Assembly: GCA_937138675.1 (NCBI GenBank)
Contig: CAKZPG010000003.1
Location: 1-46,576 of the forward strand
Length of the DNA stretch: 46,576 bases
From: an uncultured archaeon
Lineage (GTDB): Archaea > Halobacteriota > Halobacteria > Halobacteriales > Haloferacaceae
Reading direction: 5' to 3'
The translations under genes were made by a program, and so were the position numbers. The notes under the pieces are model-generated. The model ran no database searches, was not told the origin of the DNA, and was given only the letters and a program-made list of their open reading frames with translations. Each line of letters starts with the position of its first letter. The stretch's first letter is position 1. This document shows, piece by piece, positions 7,599-15,337 of the stretch.

Positions 7599-8300
7599 AT
7601 GGACGCCCACACACCGGCGCGGGTCGCGGTTCACGGGACGGGCGCGAGCACCCTCCGGGAGGCTGTCGTTAAGGCTGGGGCGTCCGTCGTGGAGCATGAC
7701 CCCGACGCGGTCGTCGTCGCCGGCGAAGAGTCGTTCTTCGCACTGTCTGACGACCCTCCCTCCGCGCCGGTGGTCCCCGTTACCGACGAGGAGACGCCGC
7801 TGACGGTCGCCCGCGACCGCGTGGTTACGGCGCTCTCCGGTCCGCTGGTTCGTTACACGCACCCAGTGCTTGACGCGCGAGTCGGCGGCGAGTCGGTCGG
7901 ACGCGCCCTCGCTGAGGTGACGCTCATGACGAGCGAGTCTGCTCGCATCTCTGAGTTCACAATCGGCGGCGACGGTCGGCACGTCGGCGGCTTTCGAGCC
8001 GACGGGGTCGTCGTCGCGACGCCACTCGGGAGCGTTGGCTACGCCCGCGCCGCTGGAGGGCCGGTCGTCACGCCGGGCACGGGCCTCGCAGTCGTCCCTG
8101 TCGGCCAGTTCGCTACCCACCGGGGAGCGTGGGTACTAACTCCGCCCGTCGACTGCGCAGTCGAACGCGATGAGGTGCCCGTCTCGTTGGTTCTCGACGG
8201 GACCGTCGCGACCGAAATCGGTGTCGATAGCCCCGTACACATCGTGTCGGCCGACCGATTTGACTTCCTCATCCCCGCCGGCGGAGTGGAAAGCTTCTAA
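7599..8300 (+). CDS. NAD kinase-like protein with altered active-site motifs
   Basis: This 233-residue protein has the two-part fold of NAD kinase, which makes NADP from NAD. The C-terminal part is plain: RADGVVVATPLGSVGYARAAGGP (from about 133) matches the DG..TPTGSTAY..AGGP motif of the family. The N-terminal motifs are changed: GGDGT appears as AGEES (41-45), and the Asn-Glu motif appears as Ala105-Glu106. It is shorter than typical NAD kinases. The ATG at 7599 has a TATA-like ctttt 28 bases upstream in the divergent region shared with the thiolase. It may be an active variant, with Glu replacing the catalytic Asp, or a pseudoenzyme; sequence alone does not decide. Confidence 0.75.
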   Translation: MDAHTPARVAVHGTGASTLREAVVKAGASVVEHDPDAVVVAGEESFFALSDDPPSAPVVPVTDEETPLTVARDRVVTALSGPLVRYTHPVLDARVGGESVGRALAEVTLMTSESARISEFTIGGDGRHVGGFRADGVVVATPLGSVGYARAAGGPVVTPGTGLAVVPVGQFATHRGAWVLTPPVDCAVERDEVPVSLVLDGTVATEIGVDSPVHIVSADRFDFLIPAGGVESF

Positions 8301-8324
8301 TCTCCGGGCCGCAGAGTGCGGCGT

Positions 8325-8762
8325 ATGAAGCTGTTGCAGTTCCTCGTCCCGGTTGAGGGCCTTTTGGCCGTTGAAGAGGTCCTCCCGTACGTCGCCCTTG
8401 CTCTGGTGTTGGCCAACATGGCCACGCGCTTTCTGAGCCACCGGAGTCACGTCCGGGAGGCGAAAAAAGAGGAAGCGATCAGCCGGTACACCCCGCACGT
8501 CGTCACATCAATGGCGCTTATGCTCGGCAGCTTCGCATACATGATCGTCGCGCCACACGGCGGCATGGTCCTGTCCGTCCTCGTCGTCGGGACGGTCCTC
8601 GCGGACTTTTTCGAGTTCGAGTCTCGACAGGTGGAGGTGCGAAACGACATGCCCATCGAGCGGCCGAAAAGCGCCCTTACCGGCTCGCTGCTCGTCTTGC
8701 TGTACGCGGGCTACCAGTCGGTGTTTTTCATCATCCAGCCCATCTGGTCAGCTATCGTCTGA
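8325..8762 (+). CDS. Small membrane protein next to cytochrome b genes (DUF7313-like)
   Basis: This 145-residue integral membrane protein has four likely helices: residues about 10-33 (LLAVEEVLPYVALALVLA), 60-78, 80-98 and 118-140. There is a charged cytoplasmic loop (SHRSHVREAKKEEAISRY). No cofactor ligands or enzyme motifs are visible. I chose the ATG at 8325 over an in-frame GTG at 8316. I believe it belongs to the haloarchaeal family DUF7313, which is found beside cytochrome bc genes. Only 24 bases separate it from the NAD-kinase-like gene, so the two are probably co-transcribed. It converges on the cytochrome b operon, so a role in the complex is a guess from location. Confidence 0.72.
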   Translation: MKLLQFLVPVEGLLAVEEVLPYVALALVLANMATRFLSHRSHVREAKKEEAISRYTPHVVTSMALMLGSFAYMIVAPHGGMVLSVLVVGTVLADFFEFESRQVEVRNDMPIERPKSALTGSLLVLLYAGYQSVFFIIQPIWSAIV

Positions 8763-8856
8763 CCGGTCGCGTCCGCTTGGTGTTTCATCACGCCTGCTAC
8801 ATATCGAGCCCCGCGACTCCTCGGCGAGCGTTAGTCGAAAATCATAGGTCGCCGTG

Positions 8857-9138
8857 TCAGTTCGACCTCGCTTCGTCTATCGCCTTTCGGGCCTGCCGGC
8901 CCGCGGGGACGAGTACCCAGAACGTCAGGGGCCCGAGGATCGCCAGCCAGAAGAACACGTCCATCAGCGTGATCGCGACCAGATTCAGAAGCGTCGCGCT
9001 CCCCGTGTCGACGGTCAGTGGAGCAACGAGCTGTTCGGTACTCCCGAACGATGGTGTCCGGTACCAGCCTGCCAACACCATCCAGAACAACCCGGCGACG
9101 GTGAGGATACCTAGCCCCTTGATAAACTCGTCAGCCAT
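8857..9138 (-). CDS. Small membrane protein, end of the cytochrome b operon (DUF7314-like)
   Basis: This 93-residue protein has two predicted helices (about 7-25 and 50-78) joined by a polar stretch. It carries no cysteines or histidines, so it is unlikely to bind heme or metal. It ends with a short charged tail (RQARKAIDEARSN). It overlaps the upstream small membrane gene by eight bases and is the last gene of the operon. I believe the family is DUF7314. A structural subunit of the haloarchaeal quinol:halocyanin oxidoreductase is a reasonable inference, because bc complexes commonly contain single- or double-helix small subunits, but nothing in the sequence proves it. Confidence 0.72.
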   Translation of the reverse strand: MADEFIKGLGILTVAGLFWMVLAGWYRTPSFGSTEQLVAPLTVDTGSATLLNLVAITLMDVFFWLAILGPLTFWVLVPAGRQARKAIDEARSN

Positions 9139-9520
9139 TATTGTCGCTATCGTCCGCGTCGGCTTCAGCGTTTCCCATCCCCGCAGTGCGGAATCGCGTG
9201 CCGAGAGTGTAGATGCCGGCCCCGATCGCGATTATCGACAGTCCCAGCGCGGCCAGCGCCGCTGAGAGTACGCCCTCGCCCGGAGCGATCCCGACGGACG
9301 AGAATACGACGACGACGAGCGAACGGACGACACTCACCCGGAGCGTGGCGGCGTCGAGCAGGCTGAACCCAACTACCACCGAGACAACGGCGATGAGTGT
9401 CGAAAACACCACGACGGTCTTGTACAGGCGGAGCGGAACCACTACGTCGTGTCCGCCGGTCGGGCTCGTGTCGGTCTTCTCCGCGGGCGGCTCTCCGGTT
9501 TCGTGTGTCTCGTCGGTCAT
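9131..9520 (-). CDS. Small membrane protein of the cytochrome b operon (DUF7315-like)
   Basis: This 129-residue protein has an acidic N-terminal tail (about 1-28, ETGEPPAEKTDTS), then predicted helices near 33-54, 62-80 and 84-107, and an acidic C-terminal tail (NAEADADDSDNNG). No metal or heme ligands are visible. I believe it is of the DUF7315 family. It lies 62 bases downstream of the cytochrome b C-terminal gene and overlaps the next gene by eight bases, so it is translated as part of the same operon. The location suggests an accessory or assembly subunit of the complex. Confidence 0.73.
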   Translation of the reverse strand: MTDETHETGEPPAEKTDTSPTGGHDVVVPLRLYKTVVVFSTLIAVVSVVVGFSLLDAATLRVSVVRSLVVVVFSSVGIAPGEGVLSAALAALGLSIIAIGAGIYTLGTRFRTAGMGNAEADADDSDNNG

Positions 9521-9582
9521 GGGTGAGAGACCGGTCGGCGTGTAGTCGGACAGTGGTTCGACGGCGGTGTCACCGACTTAGC

Positions 9583-10356
9583 TCACTTTGGTGGGCGAAG
9601 CCGGTAGTACCGCCGGTTGAGGTCGTACACATACCCCTCGCGCATCGTCTTGAGGACGGCGTAGGTGATGACGCCGGTAACGACCGGTAGGAGGAACGTC
9701 AGATCGAACAGCAGGTCGACGTTCATCGGAAGCAAGTTCTTCACCGACAGTAGGCTGATGGTAAACGCGAAAACGACGCCAAACACCCCGACTGCGGCCC
9801 AGAACGGCTGCTCAACGGGCCGACGCGCCGCGCCCTTGTTCAGGAACGGCACGATAGCGATAATGCTCACGACTACGACGTTCGCGAGGACGCCGTACGT
9901 CCGGTCAGCCATGATCTTCTGACCACCGAGAACGGCGAGTTCGGGATTGAGCGGGTTGAGCTTCAGCAGGCCGAACGACCAGTAGAGGTACCAGTCCGGC
10001 AGGATGATGGCCGGCGTGCTGGACGGGTTCGCCGGGTCACCAATGTGCGGTGGGAGCGCCGCCGAGAGGAAGATCATCATCCCGACAAAGAACGCAGCGA
10101 TAGAGAGATTCCGCACCGTCTCGTGGGGCCACGTCGGGAACGCGAGGACATCTCGCTCGACGTAGTCTGACTCCGTCCGAAGGTCTTGATCCTCGCGACG
10201 GGCGCGCTCGAAGTACTCGTAGGTTAGGCGCGCCAGTCCGACGTGGCGCTCTTTACGCTCACGCCACGTCGGCGTCTCGTCATCCGGCGCGACAATGCCC
10301 GCGCCGTCAGCGACCGGTTCTCCCTGATTCTCGGTGGTAGTGTCTTCGTGACTCAT
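9583..10356 (-). CDS. petD: Cytochrome b C-terminal half (subunit IV / PetD-like)
   Basis: This 257-residue protein corresponds to the C-terminal half of cytochrome b, or subunit IV of b6f complexes, and contributes to the quinol oxidation site. A soluble charged N-terminal region (1-80) is followed by membrane helices at about 83-102, 160-178, 190-208 and 218-236. The Qo-site motif appears as PDWYLYW (120-126), a conservative change from the usual PEWY. It starts four bases after the cytochrome b6 gene ends. Together the two make a split cytochrome b. No cytochrome c1 or f gene is in the operon; halocyanin is the likely electron acceptor. Confidence 0.9.
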   Translation of the reverse strand: MSHEDTTTENQGEPVADGAGIVAPDDETPTWRERKERHVGLARLTYEYFERARREDQDLRTESDYVERDVLAFPTWPHETVRNLSIAAFFVGMMIFLSAALPPHIGDPANPSSTPAIILPDWYLYWSFGLLKLNPLNPELAVLGGQKIMADRTYGVLANVVVVSIIAIVPFLNKGAARRPVEQPFWAAVGVFGVVFAFTISLLSVKNLLPMNVDLLFDLTFLLPVVTGVITYAVLKTMREGYVYDLNRRYYRLRPPK

Positions 10357-10360
10357 TGTT

Positions 10361-11173
10361 TCAGTGTGGCTCTGCGATGCCCTGAACCCACACGATGCCG
10401 ATGTGGATAGCGATGAGTGCCGTCACCACGAATGGCAACAGGAACACGTGGAGGATGTACATCCGCTGGAGAGTGGCCTGTGAGAGGGTGAACCCGCCGA
10501 ACAGGAGCTGGGCGACCCACTCGCCGGCCAGCGGGATCGAGAGGCTCATCTCGACACCGATCTGGCCGGCCCAGAAGGCAAGCTGGTCCCACGGAAGCAG
10601 GTAGCCGGTGTAACCGAACACCATCGTCAGTGAGATGAGGACGATACCGATCAGCCAGTTCAGTTCGCGCGGCTCCTTGTACGCCCCGGTGAAGTAGACA
10701 CGGAGCATGTGGAGGAAGACAGCCGCGACCATTACCTGCGCCGACCACCGGTGTATCGAGCGGAGCATGAATCCGAACTGGAGGTCACGCATGATGTTCG
10801 CGATAGAACAGTATGCGACCGATGCATTCGCAATACCACACGCGCCGGCGGCCGTCGACGGCGAGTAGTAGAAGCCCAACAGGGCGCCGGAGGCGGCCGC
10901 CACTACGTACGCCAGCGTTGAGAACGTCCCGAGCGTGTACAGTGGGTACCAGTACCAGAACTTGTTGTCAAGATCATACTGCTCGGTGTGGCTCTTGGGC
11001 ATCTGCATGTTCGACCGGTAGTAGAGCGTCTCGAGCAGTTCGAGATAGTCGACGATGCGGAGGCGCTTGTCCATCCAGACAAGCGTGGTGAGAAAGACCG
11101 CCTCGACGGGTGAGAGGTCCTTGGACTTGATCCAGGCGTTGTGGTCGTACTCGTCTTGCTTTTTTAGACTCAT
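10361..11173 (-). CDS. petB: Cytochrome b6-type subunit (cytochrome b N-terminal half)
   Basis: This 270-residue protein is the heme-bearing half of a quinol:halocyanin oxidoreductase. Two histidine pairs for two b hemes are present: His141 and His155 in one helix (IHRWSAQVMVAAVFLHMLR), and His242 and His257 in another (HVFLLPFVV, then AIHIG). The second pair has 14 residues between the ligands, the spacing typical of the b6f type. GYTGYLLPWDQ (187-197) is the conserved loop after the third core helix. An extended N-terminal cytoplasmic region of about 70 residues precedes the first core helix. It follows the DUF7318-like gene by three bases and precedes petD by four, so the three are tightly co-transcribed. 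Confidence 0.93.
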   Translation of the reverse strand: MSLKKQDEYDHNAWIKSKDLSPVEAVFLTTLVWMDKRLRIVDYLELLETLYYRSNMQMPKSHTEQYDLDNKFWYWYPLYTLGTFSTLAYVVAAASGALLGFYYSPSTAAGACGIANASVAYCSIANIMRDLQFGFMLRSIHRWSAQVMVAAVFLHMLRVYFTGAYKEPRELNWLIGIVLISLTMVFGYTGYLLPWDQLAFWAGQIGVEMSLSIPLAGEWVAQLLFGGFTLSQATLQRMYILHVFLLPFVVTALIAIHIGIVWVQGIAEPH

Positions 11174-11176
11174 TGG

Positions 11177-11563
11177 TTATCGCTTGTAGTACGGGTAGAT
11201 TGCTCGCTTGACTGTGTCCCAGGCACCGTCACCCAGTTGGACGCCGTCGACGTCATCCTCACGGATGTAGAGGTCCTCCCACTTGCGCCGGCGCTTCTTA
11301 ACTATCATCACGTCCGGGAGGAATTCCTTGCGGTAGAGCGCGAGAATGAACGCGAGGTCGACGAACACTGCCGCGAGCAGTCCTCCGAGGAACATGTTCC
11401 CTGTGTCGGACAGCCCCCAGCCGCTCACCAGTCCGTAGACGAATAGCGAGACGAACACCACCTCAATGACCGTCAGAAGGACAATAGCGATGGCCGCCGC
11501 GGTACTCTCGCGGGCCGGCTCGTACCGGTGGATGTCACCGTACGTGGAGCCCTTTGTCGACAT
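11177..11563 (-). CDS. Small membrane protein of the cytochrome b operon (DUF7318-like)
   Basis: This 128-residue protein has two helices (about 22-47 and 55-76). The second half is soluble and very basic then acidic (VKKRRRKWEDLYIREDDVDG), probably cytoplasmic. I believe it belongs to DUF7318, found between halocyanin and cytochrome b in haloarchaea. Its ATG overlaps the halocyanin stop by one base (TAATG), so translation is coupled to the copper protein, and petB starts three bases after it. A structural role linking halocyanin to cytochrome b is an inference from order alone. No redox-cofactor ligands are seen. Confidence 0.75.
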   Translation of the reverse strand: MSTKGSTYGDIHRYEPARESTAAAIAIVLLTVIEVVFVSLFVYGLVSGWGLSDTGNMFLGGLLAAVFVDLAFILALYRKEFLPDVMIVKKRRRKWEDLYIREDDVDGVQLGDGAWDTVKRAIYPYYKR

Positions 11564-12189
11564 TACTGTTCACCCCGTCCGTGCCCCGAGTGTGGGGTCT
11601 CACCGTACTTGAGTATGTAGAACGTGTACACGATGGTCACGATGATGCCGAGGATAGTTGCCGAGCCGACCCAGTGGGCCTGAATTGCGACGCCGAGTTC
11701 GTGGAGTTCCTTCTCGCCACCCTCCCCAGCGCCGCCGCCCTCCTCGGGGAGTGCGCCGACGACGACGACACCTTTCATTCCCAGAGACTGGTGAGGCTGG
11801 CAGTAGTAAGTAGTTGCACCTTCTTCCTCGAAGGTGTGTTCGAAGGTGAACCCAGCGTCGGCGACGAGTTCTGAGTCAAAGCTGGCGCCGTCCTGAGCGA
11901 CGACGTTGTGCTGGCCGCCCTCGCCCGTCCACTCCCAAATAACCGTTGTCCCAGGGTCGACCTGCACGGCGGCGGGCCCGAAGCCGAAGGCGCCGCCGTT
12001 GGCCTCAGTACCGACCTGAACAGTCACCTCGGAACTGCCCGTCTCGTCGACTACCTCGGGATAGTTGCCAACGTCGGACATCCACCCCCCGAAGCTTGGC
12101 TGGGCGGCGGCGGTTCCGGCGGTCCCTACCGCCGCGGCGGTGACGGCCGTTCCGCCACCCGCCGCACGTAGGAAGTCGCGGCGTCTCAT
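11563..12189 (-). CDS. hcp: Halocyanin, second copy, first gene of the cytochrome b operon
   Basis: This 208-residue blue copper protein has a short twin-arginine signal (MRRRDFLRAA), an Ala/Gly region, and a cupredoxin domain with ligands His94, Cys130, His133 and Met138. It ends in a C-terminal membrane helix (about 174-195, VGSATILGIIVTIVY) and a His-containing tail (ETPHSGHGRGEQ). It heads the operon with the DUF7318-like gene, petB, petD and two small membrane genes, so it is the likely electron acceptor of the complex. A TATA-like attaaac at 12214-12220 lies about 28 bases before the ATG. Its core is identical to the copy at 287-913, while the linker after EGG and the anchor differ. No Rieske 2Fe-2S motif (CxH..CxxH) is present in this gene or in the operon. 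Confidence 0.92.
   Translation of the reverse strand: MRRRDFLRAAGGGTAVTAAAVGTAGTAAAQPSFGGWMSDVGNYPEVVDETGSSEVTVQVGTEANGGAFGFGPAAVQVDPGTTVIWEWTGEGGQHNVVAQDGASFDSELVADAGFTFEHTFEEEGATTYYCQPHQSLGMKGVVVVGALPEEGGGAGEGGEKELHELGVAIQAHWVGSATILGIIVTIVYTFYILKYGETPHSGHGRGEQ
11715..12057 (-). repeat. 343-bp identical tract shared with 424-766
   Basis: This is the partner of the tract at 424-766. It covers codons for residues 45 to about 158 of the operon halocyanin. The identity stops at Gly-rich sequence on one side and before VVDETG on the other. A shorter identical run (ccgaagcttggctgggcggc) lies just beyond, after scattered mismatches. Confidence 0.9.
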
Positions 12190-12211
12190 AAACCGAACTC
12201 GGGAGTGGACG

Positions 12212-12220
12212 AGATTAAAC
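12212..12220 (-). promoter_or_regulatory. TATA-like promoter element of the halocyanin-cytochrome b operon
   Basis: The minus-strand sequence gtttaatct is centred about 27 bases upstream of the halocyanin ATG at 12189. This spacing would give a leaderless transcript starting at or next to the ATG. It shows that the halocyanin operon probably has its own promoter separate from the upstream gene at 12265-13071. Confidence 0.5.
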
Positions 12221-12264
12221 CCACCGACTACGCGAGCGAGTGGCGACCAGCGTCGGTGTCCACG

Positions 12265-13071
12265 TCAATCGGCTTCCGCTTCGGCCTCAGCCTCCGTCTC
12301 GCGGTCCTCACTGCCGGGAAGGAACTCTGGCCGCCGGGCGCCAGCCTCCTCGACGGCCTGGAGGCGCTGGCGGAACTCCTCGGCACGGAAGCGGTCTGAG
12401 AGCCGGGCGTTCGCGACTACGCCGAACAGGAACAGACCGACAAGGGTGAAAAGACCGGCGACAACGGGCGCGACAATGGTGCCGACGACGCCCAGTAGCC
12501 AAAATAGGCCAAGAGCGAGACCAGAGAGGACCTGCGCGCCTGCGACCAACTGAAGCATCAGGTTGCCAAATTCGCCGGTCCCCGATTCGATGTCTTCGGG
12601 CGTCGGAAGTTCGTACGCCGCCGGCGGCTCCTCGGGGTCGTAGTCGTCAATCGAGCAGAGCGCGACAGAGGCGGTCACGTCCCGGAGGACTGTCCCCGCT
12701 CCCTCGACAGTGCCGTCGGGGTAGACGACTGCGTAGCCCTCGTCTGACCACGCCGCAAGCATCGGCTTGGCGTTCTCGACCACCCGGTCGAGTTCGGCGA
12801 AGACGTCGCGCCGGGCGATCCGAGATTTGAGATCTCTCTCGACTTTGTTGAGGAGGTCCGCCCCCGTAATCCAGGTGTCGGCATCGAAGACGGCCTCCCA
12901 CTCCTCGCCACTCATCTCTGCCATGTCGGCAGGGCCGAACTCGTCGAAGTCGTACCGCTCCTCAACCTCTGCGCGGAGGGTATCTAGGTCCCGCTCCTCG
13001 GTGTCGTCAACCAGAGTCCTCTCACCGGGCGAGGTGGCATCCGCGTCGCTCCCGCCCTCGGCATCGTCCAT
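12265..13071 (-). CDS. Conserved haloarchaeal protein with C-terminal membrane helices (DUF7319-like)
   Basis: This is a 268-residue protein of unknown function. The first 150 residues are soluble and acidic and have no recognised fold; they include DWEAVF-like and YAVVYPDGTVEGAG segments. Two long hydrophobic helices follow (about 176-200 and 203-225), then a charged coil (RFRAEEFRQRLQAVEEAG) and a very acidic end (TEAEAEAEAD). I believe the family is DUF7319, found beside cytochrome bc genes. It lies 75 bases upstream of the halocyanin operon in the same direction, with a separate likely promoter between them. The ATG at 13071 is preferred to a GTG one codon earlier. A role in biogenesis or regulation of the complex is only a guess from location. 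Confidence 0.72.
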   Translation of the reverse strand: MDDAEGGSDADATSPGERTLVDDTEERDLDTLRAEVEERYDFDEFGPADMAEMSGEEWEAVFDADTWITGADLLNKVERDLKSRIARRDVFAELDRVVENAKPMLAAWSDEGYAVVYPDGTVEGAGTVLRDVTASVALCSIDDYDPEEPPAAYELPTPEDIESGTGEFGNLMLQLVAGAQVLSGLALGLFWLLGVVGTIVAPVVAGLFTLVGLFLFGVVANARLSDRFRAEEFRQRLQAVEEAGARRPEFLPGSEDRETEAEAEAEAD

Positions 13072-13166
13072 CACGCAGATGTAAGGGATCGAATGACCTT
13101 AGCGTGACGGTCTGCCCGCCGCGGCGAGTCGCGGCGTTTAGGACACCTCGGCTCTTAGATGCGCTG

Positions 13167-13643
13167 ATGGTTTCGGAGACGACCGTCGCCGCCGCGGCGG
13201 CGCTGTCGGTCACCGCGAGCTTTCCCCTCTACCTGATCGGCGCGAAGGTGATGATCGATGCCGAGGTGGTGACGTGGAACGTCCTCCGCCGGCATCTGAA
13301 GTTCATCGTCGTGGGACTGCTGCTCAATACCGTCCCTGTCGTCGGGTGGATGATGCCCCGGCTGCTGGAGCAGCTGAACGGCTCCGCGGCGCTCCACGCT
13401 GTCCTCGGTCTTCAGGCGTACGCGATGCTTTTGTTCGGGCTGACCGGTATCGTCCGTATTCTTCAAGTAAAGCTCGCCGCCGACGCCTACGACGACCCCG
13501 ACACCGTCGCCCTCAACGATCTTCACGAGAACATGGGTGCGTGGCGCGGTCGGCTCCGAGTCGGTGTGTTTGGTTACGTTGTGTTCTGGATGCTCGCGTA
13601 CGTGATCGGGGTCTACCGGTTCTGGGTGCGGTATCTGGCTTGA
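13167..13643 (+). CDS. Membrane protein divergent from the cytochrome b block (DUF7321-like)
   Basis: This 158-residue protein has four predicted helices (about 5-27, 44-63, 78-101 and 135-153), with a soluble loop between the third and fourth (KLAADAYDDPDTVALNDLHENMGAWRG is the region). No catalytic or cofactor residues stand out. I believe the family is DUF7321. The ATG at 13167 is favoured over a GTG at 13104 because a gtttagg TATA-like box lies 30 bases upstream. It is divergent from the DUF7319-like gene with 95 bases between and may share regulation with it. It converges on endonuclease III, 18 bases apart. Confidence 0.72.
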   Translation: MVSETTVAAAAALSVTASFPLYLIGAKVMIDAEVVTWNVLRRHLKFIVVGLLLNTVPVVGWMMPRLLEQLNGSAALHAVLGLQAYAMLLFGLTGIVRILQVKLAADAYDDPDTVALNDLHENMGAWRGRLRVGVFGYVVFWMLAYVIGVYRFWVRYLA

Positions 13644-13661
13644 CGCGGCCCGCACCCCGCG

Positions 13662-14348
13662 CTACTCCCACGCTTCGTCCGTCGCCAGGTCTACCTCCGA
13701 GTCGCCACGCTCGCTCGGGCAGACGTCGGCCAGCACGCAGTCCGCGCAGTTCGGGTTCCGCGCCGTACACGCCGCGCGGCCGTGTTCGATAAGTAGGTGA
13801 GTGTAAGCCTTCCACTCCGAGTCGGGCACCACGTCGACGAGGTCGCGCTCTATCGCCTCCGGGTCGCGTCGCTCGGTCAGGCCGAGGCGGCGAGACAGCC
13901 GCTGAGCGTGGGTGTCTATCACAATCCCCTCGACAACGTCGTGGCCGTGCTGGAGTACAACGTTCGCTGTCTTCCGCCCGACGCCCGGTAGGTCTGTGAG
14001 GGCGCTCATCGTGTCCGGCACCGTGCAGTCGTGCTCGGCTATCATCCGCTCGCAGGCGTCGACGAGCCACCCCGCCTTCTGGTTAGGATAGGTAATAGAG
14101 GAGATATCCTCTGCCAGTTCCTCATGACCTGCCGCGACGTAGTCCTCGGGCGTCTCGTACCTCGCGAATAGGTCGGGCGTCACTGAGTTCACCCGCTCAT
14201 CGGTACACTGACCCGAGAGGACGACGGCGACGAGGAGTTCCAGCCGCGTCGAGAAGTCGAGCGAGATTGTCGCGTCGGGGTACGTCTCGTGGAGTCGGTC
14301 AAGCACCGCACGCGCCTGTGCCTTCCGTGAGTCGAGCGCCGTTCCCAT
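13662..14348 (-). CDS. nth: Endonuclease III (DNA glycosylase / AP lyase)
   Basis: This 228-residue base-excision repair enzyme removes oxidised pyrimidines and cuts at the abasic site. The helix-hairpin-helix LPGVGRKTA contains the catalytic Lys126, and the catalytic Asp is Asp145 in IDTHAQR. A complete 4Fe-4S cluster motif is present (Cys194, Cys201, Cys204, Cys210; C-x6-C-x2-C-x5-C). Length and order fit the family. I set the start at the ATG at 14348 (MGTALDSRK); the frame stays open upstream but without a family match. An AT-rich box (revcomp of gttttattgaaatac) lies near 14478-14492, about 135 bases upstream, and may belong to its promoter with a leader. Confidence 0.94.
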   Translation of the reverse strand: MGTALDSRKAQARAVLDRLHETYPDATISLDFSTRLELLVAVVLSGQCTDERVNSVTPDLFARYETPEDYVAAGHEELAEDISSITYPNQKAGWLVDACERMIAEHDCTVPDTMSALTDLPGVGRKTANVVLQHGHDVVEGIVIDTHAQRLSRRLGLTERRDPEAIERDLVDVVPDSEWKAYTHLLIEHGRAACTARNPNCADCVLADVCPSERGDSEVDLATDEAWE

Positions 14349-14529
14349 AGCCACAGCTCTGTGTGCGGTCGCTTCAACCCGCCGACTTCTTTCTCCATGC
14401 GTGCCCTGCCGGCCGCGCTCTCCGTCGCCCGGACTGTCCAGTCGTGCCCCTCTGCGACGCTCCCAACATCGGTGACGTTTTATTGAAATACACGTCTCGT
14501 CCTGCTTCGCGGCGCGACCACGCCTCACC

Positions 14530-15297
14530 TCAGCCGCCGGACGCTGTCGGGATCTCGAACGTGACGGTCATCTGATCACCCTCCACCACACGGAGCGAGA
14601 TACTGTCGCCGACGGTCAGTTTGGCATACGTTCCTGTGACCGGCCGGTCGCGGCGCTCTTTTGCGAACGCGTTCACTGTGAGATGGTCGACACCGCGGTG
14701 ACGGACGTGGGCCGTCTCGTGGACATGTCCGTTCACAACTGCGCGGACGTCGTGGCGCGCCAGTACGCTGTTCACCTCGCGCTTGTTTCCACAAAACGCC
14801 TGCTCCGGTTCCTCGGCGAACCAGTGGTTGTCGCTCAAATCGCGGTAGCCAAGCGGGTGGTGGACGAACACCACCGCACCATCTGCGTCGGCGAGTTCGC
14901 GGTCGAGAAACGCCAACTGCTTCTCGCCGACCGCGCCTTGCGCGCCCGATCGCTCTGGTGCAGAGGAGTCGAGGTAGAACAGATTGGTCTCGCCAATTCG
15001 GCCGTAGAATCGCTTGACACCGAAGAGGTCACGCAGGTCGGCACGCGAGAGCTGTTCCACGTCGTGGTTTCCGAGAAGGTAGGTGACGGGCACACCCAGA
15101 CTGTTGAGCGCCGCTTGAACCGCGCGGAGGTGGTCACGGTCGGTCTCTGGGTCCTCATCCTCTACCAGATCGCCGAGGACGACAAGATGGTCGGGATCGA
15201 CGGCGTTGAGCCGGCCGAGAACACTGTCGAGCTCGGTCAGAATCGCGTGCTCGTGGGCGCTTCGTAGGTGGATATCGGAGATGATGCCAACGTTCAC
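14530..15297 (-). CDS. Metallophosphoesterase (calcineurin-like)
   Basis: This 255-residue enzyme has a dinuclear metal site. The five motifs are in order: DIH near the N-terminus (residues 8-10), GDLVED, GNHDVE, VHHPLG and GHVHETAH. The closest family is the Icc/CpdA-like phosphodiesterases, but the substrate is unknown. The start is a GTG at 15297, which places VNVGIISDIH directly at the first strand; an upstream extension would be non-homologous. It lies 40 bases downstream of the PAN gene in the same direction and may be co-transcribed with it. A gap of 181 bases separates it from nth. Confidence 0.85.
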   Translation of the reverse strand: MNVGIISDIHLRSAHEHAILTELDSVLGRLNAVDPDHLVVLGDLVEDEDPETDRDHLRAVQAALNSLGVPVTYLLGNHDVEQLSRADLRDLFGVKRFYGRIGETNLFYLDSSAPERSGAQGAVGEKQLAFLDRELADADGAVVFVHHPLGYRDLSDNHWFAEEPEQAFCGNKREVNSVLARHDVRAVVNGHVHETAHVRHRGVDHLTVNAFAKERRDRPVTGTYAKLTVGDSISLRVVEGDQMTVTFEIPTASGG

Positions 15298-15337
15298 GAT
15301 GGATGAAACGGCGTCGCGAAAAAAGCGTTCGAGTTGG

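Noticed and set aside
7488-8120. N-terminal extension of the thiolase by 211 residues
   Set aside because: The added part is antisense to the NAD-kinase-like gene and lacks thiolase motifs; the ATG at 7487 fits the first strand.
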